In this document: in pieces, positions 33,139-39,598 of the stretch
Layout: each line of letters begins with the position of its first letter
How positions within the stretch are numbered: position 1 is the first letter of the stretch
Source: a virus
DNA: 40,707 nt
Direction: 5' to 3' (one strand)
Virus record (IMG/VR): IMGVR_UViG_3300021952_000266
Span: 1-40,707 of that record
Made by a program: the position numbers and the translations under genes
Notes under the pieces: generated by a model
What the model saw: the letters and a program-made list of their open reading frames with translations, nothing else
What the model was told of the DNA's origin: nothing
The model's database searches: none

Positions 33139-33431
33139 ACTGATTGCCCCAGTTGAGCCGCTGGCACGCCTTTGGTGTTGACGCAACGGAGCTGGCCTTC
33201 ATTGGTCCAGCGGTGGGTGTAGCCGGGGCCATTGAGGCGCACGCAAATTTCGGTGGCGGCACGTTCGACGCGGGCTTCTTCGGCAGCCATTCGCGTGGCG
33301 TCATTGAGTTCTTGTTGGTATAGGCGCTGGCTTTCCAATTCGTCGGGGCCATCCAGCAGGTGAGAGCTACCCAGTGCGAGCGCAAAGAGAATGGCCCAAA
33401 GCCAGTTGATTTGTGTGCGGTTGAGGTTCAT
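33135..33431 (-). CDS. Small signal-anchored protein, 98 aa, unknown
   Basis: The ATG at 33431 overlaps the preceding stop (ATGA). Residues 8-25 form a hydrophobic segment (INWLWAILFALALGSSHLL), followed by a charged helix (DELESQRLYQQELNDATRMA) and a C-terminal part with two Cys (TEICVRLNGPGYTHRWTNEG, then LRC). Probably anchored in the inner membrane with the rest in the periplasm, where the Cys pair could form a disulphide. Part of the leftward early operon next to PL. Confidence 0.6.
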   Translation of the reverse strand: MNLNRTQINWLWAILFALALGSSHLLDGPDELESQRLYQQELNDATRMAAEEARVERAATEICVRLNGPGYTHRWTNEGQLRCVNTKGVPAAQLGQSV

Positions 33432-33724
33432 TGCATGGACTCCCAACGTGCCACGGCCAAGTCGAGGTTGTGTTGCTCGGCTTCTTTGCGCAGGTGCTTG
33501 GCATATTCACGCTCAAGCGCCTCAATCACGGTTTCGGACAAGAGGTTGAAAATTTCTTTGCCTTCGACATAGACGTGCCACAGGTTTGTGGTGCCTTCGT
33601 CAAAGTAGCAAACCAACTCGGCGTCACTGTCGTGGCTGTCGTTGGCAACGTATCGGTCAAGGTCGGGGTGGATGGAAGCCAAGACCGTTGCGGTGCTTGG
33701 TGTTTGCTGGTTCAAGTGGTTCAT
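33428..33724 (-). CDS. First gene of the leftward early operon, 98 aa, unknown
   Basis: A 98-residue acidic protein starting just inside an operator. A polar N-terminus, then a beta-rich stretch (AELVCYFDEGTTNLWHVYVE), then a helical C-terminal half (LLSETVIEALEREYAKHLRK). GAAGG precedes the ATG. First product after PL, a place where phages often encode regulators or host-takeover proteins, but no family is recognised. Confidence 0.62.
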   Translation of the reverse strand: MNHLNQQTPSTATVLASIHPDLDRYVANDSHDSDAELVCYFDEGTTNLWHVYVEGKEIFNLLSETVIEALEREYAKHLRKEAEQHNLDLAVARWESMQ

Positions 33725-33770
33725 TTAAGTGCCCTTCAAATTCGTTGTGAATGAATGTTAGCACACTTAA
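33725..33770. promoter_or_regulatory. Left operator pair (OL)
   Basis: Two operator copies of the form TTAAG-N4-CTTAA: TTAAG TGCC CTTCA at 33725-33738, immediately before the first start codon, and GTTAG CACA CTTAA at 33757-33770 over the -10 region. They match the five sites between the two regulator genes, so the repressor can shut the leftward operon. Confidence 0.75.
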
Positions 33771-33783
33771 ACCATGAATTGAA
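33755..33783 (-). promoter_or_regulatory. Probable leftward early promoter PL
   Basis: Read on the minus strand, an extended -10 TGC-TAACAT (-10 at 33760-33755) lies 17 bases after a weak -35 TTCAAT (33783-33778). The -10 overlaps an operator, as expected for a repressed early promoter. A perfect 18-bp AT palindrome CTTAAAAATATTTTTAAG lies just upstream at about 33788-33805. Confidence 0.55.
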
Positions 33784-33813
33784 GCAAACTTAAAAATATT
33801 TTTAAGCAGGCGT

Positions 33814-33837
33814 AAAAAAACCCGCCGAAGCGGGTTT
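33814..33837 (-). terminator. Intrinsic terminator of the repressor operon
   Basis: On the minus strand AAACCCGC-TTCG-GCGGGTTT, a perfect 8-bp stem with a UUCG tetraloop, followed by a run of T. It lies after the 58-aa membrane protein gene and upstream of PL, so it insulates the lysogenic transcript from the early operon. Confidence 0.93.
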
Positions 33838-33854
33838 GTTGGGTGACTGGGTTT

Positions 33855-34031
33855 TCAGTCTATCGGGATGCCTTGGCGCTCAATGGCGCTTTGTATTGAA
33901 GCAGCCTTATTGGCTGCAAAGCGGGCCACCTTGTTGGCTTGGGCCAGCTCTTGCCGCATGGTCCAGTAGTCGTATGAAAACAGCGCCAGCAGAGCGATGC
34001 CAACGGTAATGAGGACGGTTTGTTTTTTCAT
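33855..34031 (-). CDS. 58-aa membrane protein co-expressed with the repressor
   Basis: The start ATG (34031-34029) overlaps the repressor stop as ATGA, so it is translated from the repressor message and made in lysogens. The product is MKKQTVLITVGIALLALFSY followed by a charged helix (DYWTMRQELAQANKVARFAA) to the end IPID: one N-terminal transmembrane segment (residues 5-19) with a short periplasmic or cytoplasmic helix. It ends just before the terminator. Small membrane proteins in this location are often superinfection-exclusion or lysogenic conversion factors; that role is inferred. Confidence 0.65.
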   Translation of the reverse strand: MKKQTVLITVGIALLALFSYDYWTMRQELAQANKVARFAANKAASIQSAIERQGIPID

Positions 34032-34684
34032 TTCTTGCGGTACTTTCTATGCTCAACCATAGTGCCAACGATGCTGATTGGCTGGCTATCAGAACGCATT
34101 GATGGGAAGTCTTCATTGAGGGGCACCAGCTCAAACACCACGGTGCCTTGCTCATTGACGCCACGCGGGCGGTACTTCTTGAAGGTGGCTTCGTCGTCGC
34201 CATTCTTGGCCACAACAAAGTCGCCCGGCAGTGGCCCAACATTGGGGTCAATGATTACACGGTCGCCTTCTTTGAATTCGGGCAGCATGGAATCGCCCTT
34301 GATTTGCAGCGCGAACGCACTGCCGGACAACTCCAAGTCGGTGAGTAGCCATTCGTCGGCGTCGCCCGGCTGGTAGTTGTCCACTATCCCGGTCCAGCAC
34401 CCGGCTTGCACATAGCTGATTAAGGGAATCCGTTTTGCACCAACGGGTGCAGCCATCACGTTTTGCGTGCTGGCCAACATTGGACCTTCACCCGTAATAA
34501 GCCAGCTCGCACGCACACCCGTTGCCGCTTCAAACTTCACCGCGCTATTGGCTCGCAAGTTCTTTGTCTTGCCCGATAGAAGCTGGGAAATGGCACTGTC
34601 AGACAAGCCAGTGTCAGCCGCCACTTGCGTGGGGGTTTTCTTCGCTACATCGAGCGCTTGGGCTATACGGTTTTTAAGTTCCAT
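34028..34684 (-). CDS. cI: Prophage repressor, CI/LexA-like with S24 self-cleavage domain
   Basis: A 218-residue repressor. The N-terminal XRE-type helix-turn-helix is at about residues 17-40 (TQVAADTGLSDSAISQLLSG). The C-terminal S24 peptidase domain has cleavage site A94-G95 (VQAGCW), catalytic S132 (KGDSMLPEF) and K169 (ATFKKYR); Ser and Lys are 37 residues apart, as in LexA. Thus it should cut itself when RecA is activated by DNA damage, making the prophage SOS-inducible. It should bind the TTAAG-N4-CTTAA operators on both sides and repress both early operons. Confidence 0.95.
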   Translation of the reverse strand: MELKNRIAQALDVAKKTPTQVAADTGLSDSAISQLLSGKTKNLRANSAVKFEAATGVRASWLITGEGPMLASTQNVMAAPVGAKRIPLISYVQAGCWTGIVDNYQPGDADEWLLTDLELSGSAFALQIKGDSMLPEFKEGDRVIIDPNVGPLPGDFVVAKNGDDEATFKKYRPRGVNEQGTVVFELVPLNEDFPSMRSDSQPISIVGTMVEHRKYRKK

Positions 34685-34693
34685 GTTTGAGAC

Positions 34694-34808
34694 TTTAGCA
34701 CACTAAAGATTTAAGTGTGTTGAAGTTTTCATCTTTTTTTTAAGTGCGCTTGAATTCTTGTCTTAAATGTGCTTAAAATGTGTATCGTCAGAAGTTAAGC
34801 ACACTTTA
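34694..34808. promoter_or_regulatory. Right operator array (five repressor/Cro sites)
   Basis: Five sites of the form TTAAG-N4-CTTAA lie in the 136-bp gap between the divergent regulators: TTTAG CACA CTAAA 34694-34707; TTAAG TGTG TTGAA 34711-34724; TTAAG TGCG CTTGA 34740-34753; TTAAA TGTG CTTAA 34763-34776; TTAAG CACA CTTTA 34795-34808. The first two lie next to the repressor start; the third and fourth overlap the -35 and -10 of PR; the fifth lies 12 bases before the cro-like start. Confidence 0.8.
34750..34779 (+). promoter_or_regulatory. Probable rightward early promoter PR
   Basis: -35 TTGAAT (34750-34755) and -10 TAAAAT (34774-34779), spacing 18; a TGC precedes the alternative hexamer one base earlier. 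Two operators cover both elements. It would drive the Cro-like regulator and the replication operon. Confidence 0.65.
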
Positions 34809-34820
34809 AAGAAAATCAAG

Positions 34821-35033
34821 ATGGAAACAAAAAAAGCAATAGAACTAGCGGGCTCGGCCACTTTGCTGGCCTCAATGCTTGGCATTACAGACAGCGCCGT
34901 GAGCCAGTGGGGAAAGACGATTCCCGAAAGCCGTGTGTGGCAGTTGCGCGTTTTGCGTCCTGAGTGGTTTATCGCCAAGCCTGCCACAAGCAAAAACGCC
35001 TTTGGTAAGCGTGTCGTCGAAAAGGCGGCTTGA
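34821..35033 (+). CDS. Cro/YdaS-type regulator
   Basis: A 70-residue protein divergent from the repressor. The ATG at 34821 is preferred to an upstream in-frame start at 34767, which lies inside an operator. The helix-turn-helix (AIELAGSATLLASMLGITDS then AVSQWGKTIPESRVWQLRVL) has the YdaS/Cro pattern with WQLRVLRPEWF. It should compete with the repressor at the operators and favour the lytic route. Its stop overlaps the next start (TGATG at 35031-35035). Confidence 0.85.
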   Translation: METKKAIELAGSATLLASMLGITDSAVSQWGKTIPESRVWQLRVLRPEWFIAKPATSKNAFGKRVVEKAA

Positions 35034-35950
35034 TGAATTACTACCCGTTTCACATTGGCGACTACGCCAGCGCGACGCGACACCTGAGCTGGGATGAAGA
35101 CCTAGCTTATCGCCGCTTGCTGGACGTGTACTACACCAGCGAGAAGCCATTGCCAGAAGACGTGCGCCAAGTGTGCCGTTTGGTTTTGGCCACCACCGAA
35201 TCGCAACGCGAAGCGGTGCAAGTTGTGCTTACCGAGTTCTTTGAGTTGACCGCCGAAGGGTGGACCAGCGCACGCGCCGACGCCGAAATTGTTGCCATGC
35301 TCGACAAGCAGCAGAAGCAACGCGACCGCGCCAACAAGCGCTGGGGCAAGCAAGTCGAAGGCGTTGGCAATGCAGCACCCGATGCCATGGCAATGCCGCG
35401 GCATGAAGAAAGCGATGCCACGGCACAAAAAACCGATGCCACGTCAATGCCACCAACACCAACACCAACACCAACACCAACACCAACACCAACACCAACA
35501 CCAACACCAACACCAACACCAATTAAAGGTAAGAGCGCAAGCGCCAAGCGGGACAAGCCCGCTTCTGTCACCCAACCCGAAGACGTGAGCGAATCGGTTT
35601 GGCAAGACTTCTTGGTTGTCCGACAAGCAAGACGCGCACCGCTCACCCAAACCGCATTGGACAACATACGCCGCGAGGCTGGCAAAGCAGGCATGACGCT
35701 GCAAGCCGCCTTGGCCATGTGCTGCGCACGCGGGTGGAGTGGATTCAACGCGGGCTGGGAAGGCGTGAAAAACTTTACCAACCCGGTTAATCAAACGGGC
35801 GAAACCCAGTACCAGCGTGCAGCGCGTGAGCGTGCCGCCGAGTGGTCCCCGTCCATTGCCAAGACAGCGCCCATGCCTGAGCGCCAGCTTGGCCACGTCA
35901 TTGAAGGCGACGTGACGGAAATCAAAACCAACTTGCTGGGGGCTGCATGA
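35033..35950 (+). CDS. Replication protein, DUF1376 (YdaU-like)
   Basis: A 305-residue protein; ATG 35033 overlaps the Cro stop. The N-terminal domain has the DUF1376 signature (YYPFHIGDYASATRHLSWDE, then YRRLLDVYYTSEKPLP), found in phage replication initiator-like proteins. Residues about 141-163 are a Pro-Thr repeat linker. The C-terminal domain (VSESVWQDFLVVRQARRAPL, then ALAMCCARGWSGFNAGWEGV) resembles C-terminal parts of phage replication proteins that recruit host helicase machinery. By analogy with lambda O, an N-terminal DNA-binding domain, a linker and a partner-binding domain are likely. First operon gene after Cro. Confidence 0.8.
   Translation: MNYYPFHIGDYASATRHLSWDEDLAYRRLLDVYYTSEKPLPEDVRQVCRLVLATTESQREAVQVVLTEFFELTAEGWTSARADAEIVAMLDKQQKQRDRANKRWGKQVEGVGNAAPDAMAMPRHEESDATAQKTDATSMPPTPTPTPTPTPTPTPTPTPTPTPIKGKSASAKRDKPASVTQPEDVSESVWQDFLVVRQARRAPLTQTALDNIRREAGKAGMTLQAALAMCCARGWSGFNAGWEGVKNFTNPVNQTGETQYQRAARERAAEWSPSIAKTAPMPERQLGHVIEGDVTEIKTNLLGAA
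35453..35521 (+). repeat. 11.5-copy hexanucleotide repeat (CCAACA) encoding a Pro-Thr linker
   Basis: A perfect tandem array of 69 bases inside the DUF1376 gene, giving alternating Pro and Thr. The unit is six bases, so length changes keep the frame. The minus strand is (TGTTGG)n, with GG pairs every six bases that could form two-tier G-quadruplexes. Confidence 0.95.
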
Positions 35951-36300
35951 GTTTGCCAATGCCATGGGTGGAAAAGATTTTCGCCAAGCTCCAACTGACG
36001 TATGGCCGCGCCTTCATCCTGCAATACGACGGGCTTGAGCCTGCCGCAGTGAAAGCCGACTGGGCGCATGAGCTGGCCGGGTACGAAAACCACCCCGATT
36101 CAATCGCGTTTGCGCTGCAAAACCTGCCAATGGACAAGCCGCCAAACGTCCTGCAATTCCGCGCCATGTGCCGCAAGGCTCCGCCACCCGTGTTCAAGGC
36201 GTTGCCCGTGCCAGAGGCAACCCCTGAGCAGCGCGAGAAGGTGCGCCGAATGATTGGCGAATTGCGTGACCGCATGACGGGCAAGAAGGTGGGGGCGTGA
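35947..36300 (+). CDS. Replication-associated protein, 117 aa (lambda P-position)
   Basis: ATGA-coupled to the DUF1376 gene. The sequence MSLPMPWVEKIFAKLQLTYG, then VKADWAHELAGYENHPDSIA and LPMDKPPNVLQFRAMCRKAP, is a pattern common in temperate phages of betaproteobacteria directly after replication initiator genes. It resembles the N-terminal part of lambda P-like loaders that bring in host helicase. The C-terminus is a short charged helix (TPEQREKVRRMIGELRDRM). Helicase loading is plausible but not shown. Confidence 0.65.
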   Translation: MSLPMPWVEKIFAKLQLTYGRAFILQYDGLEPAAVKADWAHELAGYENHPDSIAFALQNLPMDKPPNVLQFRAMCRKAPPPVFKALPVPEATPEQREKVRRMIGELRDRMTGKKVGA

Positions 36301-36593
36301 CATGCGAACCTGCGAACAACTTGGAATTTGCCAAGGCCGAGGCTGCGCCACCTGCGTGCCCGGCGTGCGAATCAGCCGCCAAGAAGCCATTGAGCGGGAT
36401 TTACCGATTTACATGCGTGCAGTGCTGCGCCCGGCTAGTACTCAGTGCGCACCCGGACAAGCGCCAAGCGTCGGCCATGCTGGCAGCGATTGCGAGATTT
36501 CGGGAAAGCCCTTCGCGGGCCGACGTTTTGGAGTGCGTGCGCCAACACCTGACGAAACCCCCCTCAGCGTTGAAGAAGTCCGAATCGGACTAA
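36297..36593 (+). CDS. Zinc-ribbon protein, 98 aa
   Basis: GTG start overlapping the previous stop (GTGA). Two Cys pairs, CPACE and CVQCCARL, are separated by about 20 residues and probably bind one zinc. The rest (DKRQASAMLAAIARFRESPS, then ADVLECVRQHL) is helical. This combination occurs in many temperate phages of Burkholderiales in the replication region. Another reading frame over the same bases (36302-36610) is also open, but this frame has the recognisable zinc motif. A regulatory or nucleic-acid-binding role is likely. Confidence 0.7.
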   Translation: MTCEPANNLEFAKAEAAPPACPACESAAKKPLSGIYRFTCVQCCARLVLSAHPDKRQASAMLAAIARFRESPSRADVLECVRQHLTKPPSALKKSESD

Positions 36594-36606
36594 GGGCGGG
36601 CGTTTT

Positions 36607-37059
36607 ATGAAGGCAATGCTTGTGAAGACCGAGCGCGGATTACGCGGCTCTACATCGGAAGACCACACCGCATGGGAGAAATTTAAGCGTCGTTTGCAGA
36701 CGTTGAAACCGGGTTCATTCCTGCGAATGGAATGCGTCAAGCCACGCAACGGACAACACCACAGAAAGTTTTTTGCCTTGCTCACGCTGGTGGCTGAAAA
36801 CTCCGAAACCTATGACACCACCAAAAAAGCCTTGGTGGCCGTCAAGTTGGTGACTGGACACTTTGATTTGATGCTCAACCCGGTAACGGGAGAGGTGATA
36901 CAGGTTGTTGAATCCATTGCCTTTGATGCCATGGACCAAGATAAGTTTGACGTGTTCTATTCCGCAGCGATTGACGGCGTGTTGCGCCACATCCTGCCCC
37001 ACATCGAGAAGGCCCAAGCCGAGCGCCTTATTGACATGATTGTGTCGGGGTGGGCATGA
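36607..37059 (+). CDS. DUF1367-like protein
   Basis: A 150-residue protein with the DUF1367 pattern: a central RNGQHHRKFFALLTLVAENS, then TGHFDLMLNPVTGEVIQVVE and SIAFDAMDQDKFDVFYSAAI. The family is widespread in lambdoid early regions, near NinB/RusA-type recombination genes. Its function is not known. It ends in ATGA overlap with the Ref-type nuclease gene, which suggests a shared role in recombination. Confidence 0.75.
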   Translation: MKAMLVKTERGLRGSTSEDHTAWEKFKRRLQTLKPGSFLRMECVKPRNGQHHRKFFALLTLVAENSETYDTTKKALVAVKLVTGHFDLMLNPVTGEVIQVVESIAFDAMDQDKFDVFYSAAIDGVLRHILPHIEKAQAERLIDMIVSGWA

Positions 37060-37388
37060 AGGGACGTACACCAAACAAATCAGAGAAGGCGCTCCACAAC
37101 GCAATGGCCTTACTGGGGTGCATTGCCTGCCGCAAAGACGGAATCTTCACCGAGCTGGTGAGCATCCACCACATTGACGGACGGACCAAGCCGCTGGCGC
37201 ACTTGATGGTGCTGCCGCTCTGCGCTGGCCACCACCAAGACAACACCGGGGCACCCGGTTTGATTGCCGTGCATCCGTGGAAAAAGCGCTTTGAACAGCG
37301 CTATGGCACCCAGCTTGAGCTTTTGAAGGAGTGCATGACGCTCATTCAAGGCGAGGGCGTCGTGGTTGAAGCGGGGTGGCTGGCATGA
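37056..37388 (+). CDS. Ref-type RecA-dependent nuclease
   Basis: A 110-residue protein; ATG at 37056 overlaps the previous stop. Features of phage P1 Ref and relatives: C22-x2-C25 (GCIACRKDG), HH at 38-39 with D41 (SIHHIDGRTKPLAH), then LPLC56-AGH59-H60 and a C-terminal WKKRFEQRYG. This HNH-like zinc-bound site cuts DNA within RecA-made joints in P1 Ref. It lies two genes before the Holliday junction resolvase, which fits a recombination role. Confidence 0.84.
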   Translation: MKGRTPNKSEKALHNAMALLGCIACRKDGIFTELVSIHHIDGRTKPLAHLMVLPLCAGHHQDNTGAPGLIAVHPWKKRFEQRYGTQLELLKECMTLIQGEGVVVEAGWLA

Positions 37389-37624
37389 AGCGAATGCTCG
37401 ACATGGAAGATTTCCCCATGGGCACCCGCGTGACTACCCCCAGCGGGCGCACTGGCGTCGTGACCAAACACCGGGGAGCGGAAAGCAAGCTGGACCACTT
37501 CCAGCGCGTGACCGTGCTTTTGGATGGCAAGCGCAAAAACGATTACGTCACCTTGCAGCCGCACCTTCTTTTCATAAATCCGCCAGAGAGCGAAGACGCA
37601 CCAAGAATTGAACCATGCAAGTAA
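37385..37624 (+). CDS. SH3-like small protein, 79 aa, unknown
   Basis: ATGA-coupled to the Ref-type gene. The core DFPMGTRVTTPSGRTGVVTK and RVTVLLDGKRKNDYVTLQPH reads as a small beta barrel of the KOW/SH3-like kind, often nucleic-acid or protein binding. The end overlaps the resolvase start by 10 bases. Confidence 0.6.
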   Translation: MKRMLDMEDFPMGTRVTTPSGRTGVVTKHRGAESKLDHFQRVTVLLDGKRKNDYVTLQPHLLFINPPESEDAPRIEPCK

Positions 37625-37977
37625 CCCTGCCGTTTCCCCCCAAAGAGTTGAACCCGAACCAGCGCAACCACTGGTCCGTGCTCGCTCGCGCCAAGAAGAA
37701 GTACCGCGAATTGTGCTGGGTGCTGGCGCTCAAGGCTGGCATTAACCCGGAAGCCGTCAAAGGCTGGGAGCGTGCCGACGTTCACCTCAACTTTTACCCG
37801 CCTGACCGCCGGGGCCGTGATGGCGACAACATGCTGGCCGCCATGAAGGCTGGCATTGACGGCTTGGCCGACGCCACGGGCATGGACGACAAGCATTTCA
37901 AAGTGACCTTTGACGTGTCCGACGACATAGGCGGCATGGTGAAGGTGAGCATTACCAAGAGGGAGCCAAAACAATGA
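37615..37977 (+). CDS. rusA: RusA-type Holliday junction resolvase
   Basis: A 120-residue endonuclease that cuts four-way junctions. The conserved acidic triad of RusA is visible: D69 and D71 in RRGRDGDN and D91 in TGMDDKHF, equal to D70, D72 and D91 in the E. coli protein, with the same spacing. The N-terminus (VTLPFPPKELNPNQRNHWSV) and the C-terminal strand (GMVKVSITKREPK) also fit. It would resolve branched replication and recombination products before packaging. Confidence 0.93.
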   Translation: MQVTLPFPPKELNPNQRNHWSVLARAKKKYRELCWVLALKAGINPEAVKGWERADVHLNFYPPDRRGRDGDNMLAAMKAGIDGLADATGMDDKHFKVTFDVSDDIGGMVKVSITKREPKQ

Positions 37978-38171
37978 TGAACAACTTTAAGAGCGGGACC
38001 ATGCGGGTACCCGTTGCTCGCCCGGTCAATACCGACATTCTCAAGGGCCACTACAACGGCAAAGAGCTGCGCCCGTATGAAGGCCGACCCGGTGCCAACG
38101 ATGCACTTGCCCTGCCAAGCCGAATTGGCACCGAGCTGCGCTACCGCGACGGAAAGGTGGTGGAAGCATGA
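37974..38171 (+). CDS. Small basic protein, 65 aa, unknown
   Basis: ATGA-coupled to rusA (a second ATG follows at once at 37977). Composition is basic and polar (GTMRVPVARPVNTDILKGHY, then PYEGRPGANDALALPSRIGT), little secondary structure evident. Probably a short accessory protein of the replication operon. Confidence 0.55.
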   Translation: MMNNFKSGTMRVPVARPVNTDILKGHYNGKELRPYEGRPGANDALALPSRIGTELRYRDGKVVEA

Positions 38172-38386
38172 AAGTTACCGCAGAGCAATGCGTCATGGCG
38201 CTCAAGCGCCGAAACCTCAACAGTACCGCCAAGGAATTAGCCGACTACCTTGGCACCGACAGCCGTGCCGTGGCCACTGCCATGCGCAAGCCCGTGCGTG
38301 ATGGCCGCATCACGATTCGATACACCCGCGGCCTTGGCTTTGGTGCGTCATACCGCTTTGTGCGATTGAAGGCGGTGAAGCCATGA
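38168..38386 (+). CDS. Winged helix-turn-helix protein, 72 aa
   Basis: ATGA-coupled. The sequence ALKRRNLNSTAKELADYLGT, DSRAVATAMRKPVRDGRITI then a RYTRGLGFGASYRFVRL wing is a typical small winged HTH. It resembles in layout the protein encoded at 28237-28626. Late in the early operon, before the terminase genes, so it could regulate late transcription; no direct evidence. Confidence 0.7.
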   Translation: MKVTAEQCVMALKRRNLNSTAKELADYLGTDSRAVATAMRKPVRDGRITIRYTRGLGFGASYRFVRLKAVKP

Positions 38387-38667
38387 CACGCGAACAAGCG
38401 AGAGCAATTCTTGCGCACATCGACTTGATTAAGCATTTTGCGGAAGGTGGCGATATTGGTTTGCGACTTCACACGCATAGAGGTGAGTACGTTCATACCG
38501 TCCCACAACGACACATTGTTCTTGGAAATTTGCGAGAAGAAGGGACAAACCTTGTCCGGGTAAAGCCAAGATTTACCTACAACACAAAATTTGGCGTGCA
38601 TGAGAGAAGCCCACGAAGCTGGCCTGAAACCATCCCCGAATCTCACATTATTAAGGGGGACGCATGA
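38383..38667 (+). CDS. Hypothetical protein, 94 aa, atypical base use
   Basis: ATGA-coupled. The product begins MTREQARAILAHIDLIKHFA, then has His-rich and Arg-rich stretches (GLRLHTHRGEYVHTVPQRHI). By eye the bases are more AT-rich and the third positions less regular than in neighbouring genes, suggesting recent acquisition. No family recognised. Confidence 0.6.
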   Translation: MTREQARAILAHIDLIKHFAEGGDIGLRLHTHRGEYVHTVPQRHIVLGNLREEGTNLVRVKPRFTYNTKFGVHERSPRSWPETIPESHIIKGDA

Positions 38668-39074
38668 AGAAGCGCCAACGCCCGGTCAAGCTGCACCCAT
38701 TCATTAAGCAGGCCATTCGCGCCAAGTGGCGGTCCGAAACCGTCAAGGCAGACATTCACACCTTCATGGGTGAGGACAAAGACAAGCTCATGGCATACGC
38801 CTCAGTGCTCTTTTTCGTCGCTGGTGGCTGCGCCATGTGGCTCAACTGGACGGGTGACGAGCCCGACTTCCGAATCCTGCGCGGCTCCGTGAATGCACTG
38901 GACGATATGAAGGTGCGCCACGGCATCACCCAAGACGACCGTGGGGCACTTCACGCGGGAATGCTCGCCGCCTCACGCATCCTTGAAATCACGCCCGAAG
39001 AAGTGGTCAACGACGCCGCGCTCATGTACGCCGAGCACAGCCGTGGCTACAACGTGGCAACAAAGCGCCTATGA
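38664..39074 (+). CDS. Conserved phage protein, 136 aa, unknown
   Basis: ATGA-coupled on both sides and preceded by AAGGGGGA. A basic N-terminus (KKRQRPVKLHPFIKQAIRAK), a hydrophobic part (MAYASVLFFVAGGCAMWLNW), and a helical C-terminal part (LHAGMLAASRILEITPEEVV). It lies between the early genes and terS, where late-gene regulators are often found, but nothing specific shows this. The hydrophobic segment could be a buried helix or membrane contact. Confidence 0.6.
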   Translation: MKKRQRPVKLHPFIKQAIRAKWRSETVKADIHTFMGEDKDKLMAYASVLFFVAGGCAMWLNWTGDEPDFRILRGSVNALDDMKVRHGITQDDRGALHAGMLAASRILEITPEEVVNDAALMYAEHSRGYNVATKRL

Positions 39075-39598
39075 CTGACAAGCTCACCCCCAAGCAGCAG
39101 CGATTCATTGACGAGTATCTGGTGGACCTGAACGCCACCCAAGCGGCCATTCGCGCCGGGTATTCGGCTAAGACCGCCGGGCAGATTGGGGACGAAAACC
39201 TGAAAAAACCTCAAATCAAGGCCGCGATTGACGAAGCCATGGCCAAGCGCACCGAGCGCACGGAAATTGACCAAGACTATGTGCTCAAGACCATCAAAGA
39301 CACCATTGAGCGCTGCGCCCAAGCCGTGCCCGTGACCGACGCCAAGGGCTTGCCCGTGTATGTGAAGACCCCGGACGGGCAAATCAGCCCAGCCTACAAG
39401 TTCGACGCCTTTGCCGTGCTCAAAGGGGCCGAGCTTTTGGGTAAGCACTTGGGAATCTTCATTGAGAAGCGCGAGCTGACTGGTAAGGACGGAAAGGACT
39501 TGGTGCCCGAAGCACCCAAGGGCGTGCTGGTTGTGCCCGGCGTAATGAACGAAGCCGACTGGGAGAAGATGATGGCAAAGCGCAAGGGTGGCGCGTGA
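39071..39598 (+). CDS. terS: Terminase small subunit (Terminase_2 type)
   Basis: A 175-residue protein; ATG overlaps the preceding stop. The N-terminal signature LTPKQQRFIDEYLVDLNATQ, then AAIRAGYSAKTAGQIGDENL followed by KPQIKAAIDEAM, is the helix-turn-helix of Terminase_2/XtmA proteins that bind the pac or cos site on the phage DNA. The middle is helical for ring formation. The C-terminal part contacts the large subunit. Its stop overlaps the GTG start of terL. Confidence 0.93.
   Translation: MTDKLTPKQQRFIDEYLVDLNATQAAIRAGYSAKTAGQIGDENLKKPQIKAAIDEAMAKRTERTEIDQDYVLKTIKDTIERCAQAVPVTDAKGLPVYVKTPDGQISPAYKFDAFAVLKGAELLGKHLGIFIEKRELTGKDGKDLVPEAPKGVLVVPGVMNEADWEKMMAKRKGGA

Noticed and set aside
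34821-35033. YdaS as antitoxin of a toxin-antitoxin pair
   Set aside because: The neighbour is a replication gene, not a YdaT-like toxin, and the location opposite the repressor fits Cro.
35453-35521. CRISPR-like or regulatory repeat array
   Set aside because: It is a pure hexanucleotide tandem repeat in a coding frame, without spacers.
36302-36610. Alternative ORF overlapping the zinc-ribbon gene
   Set aside because: It is open but lacks the conserved Cys arrangement; the GTG frame at 36297 has it and is coupled to the previous gene.
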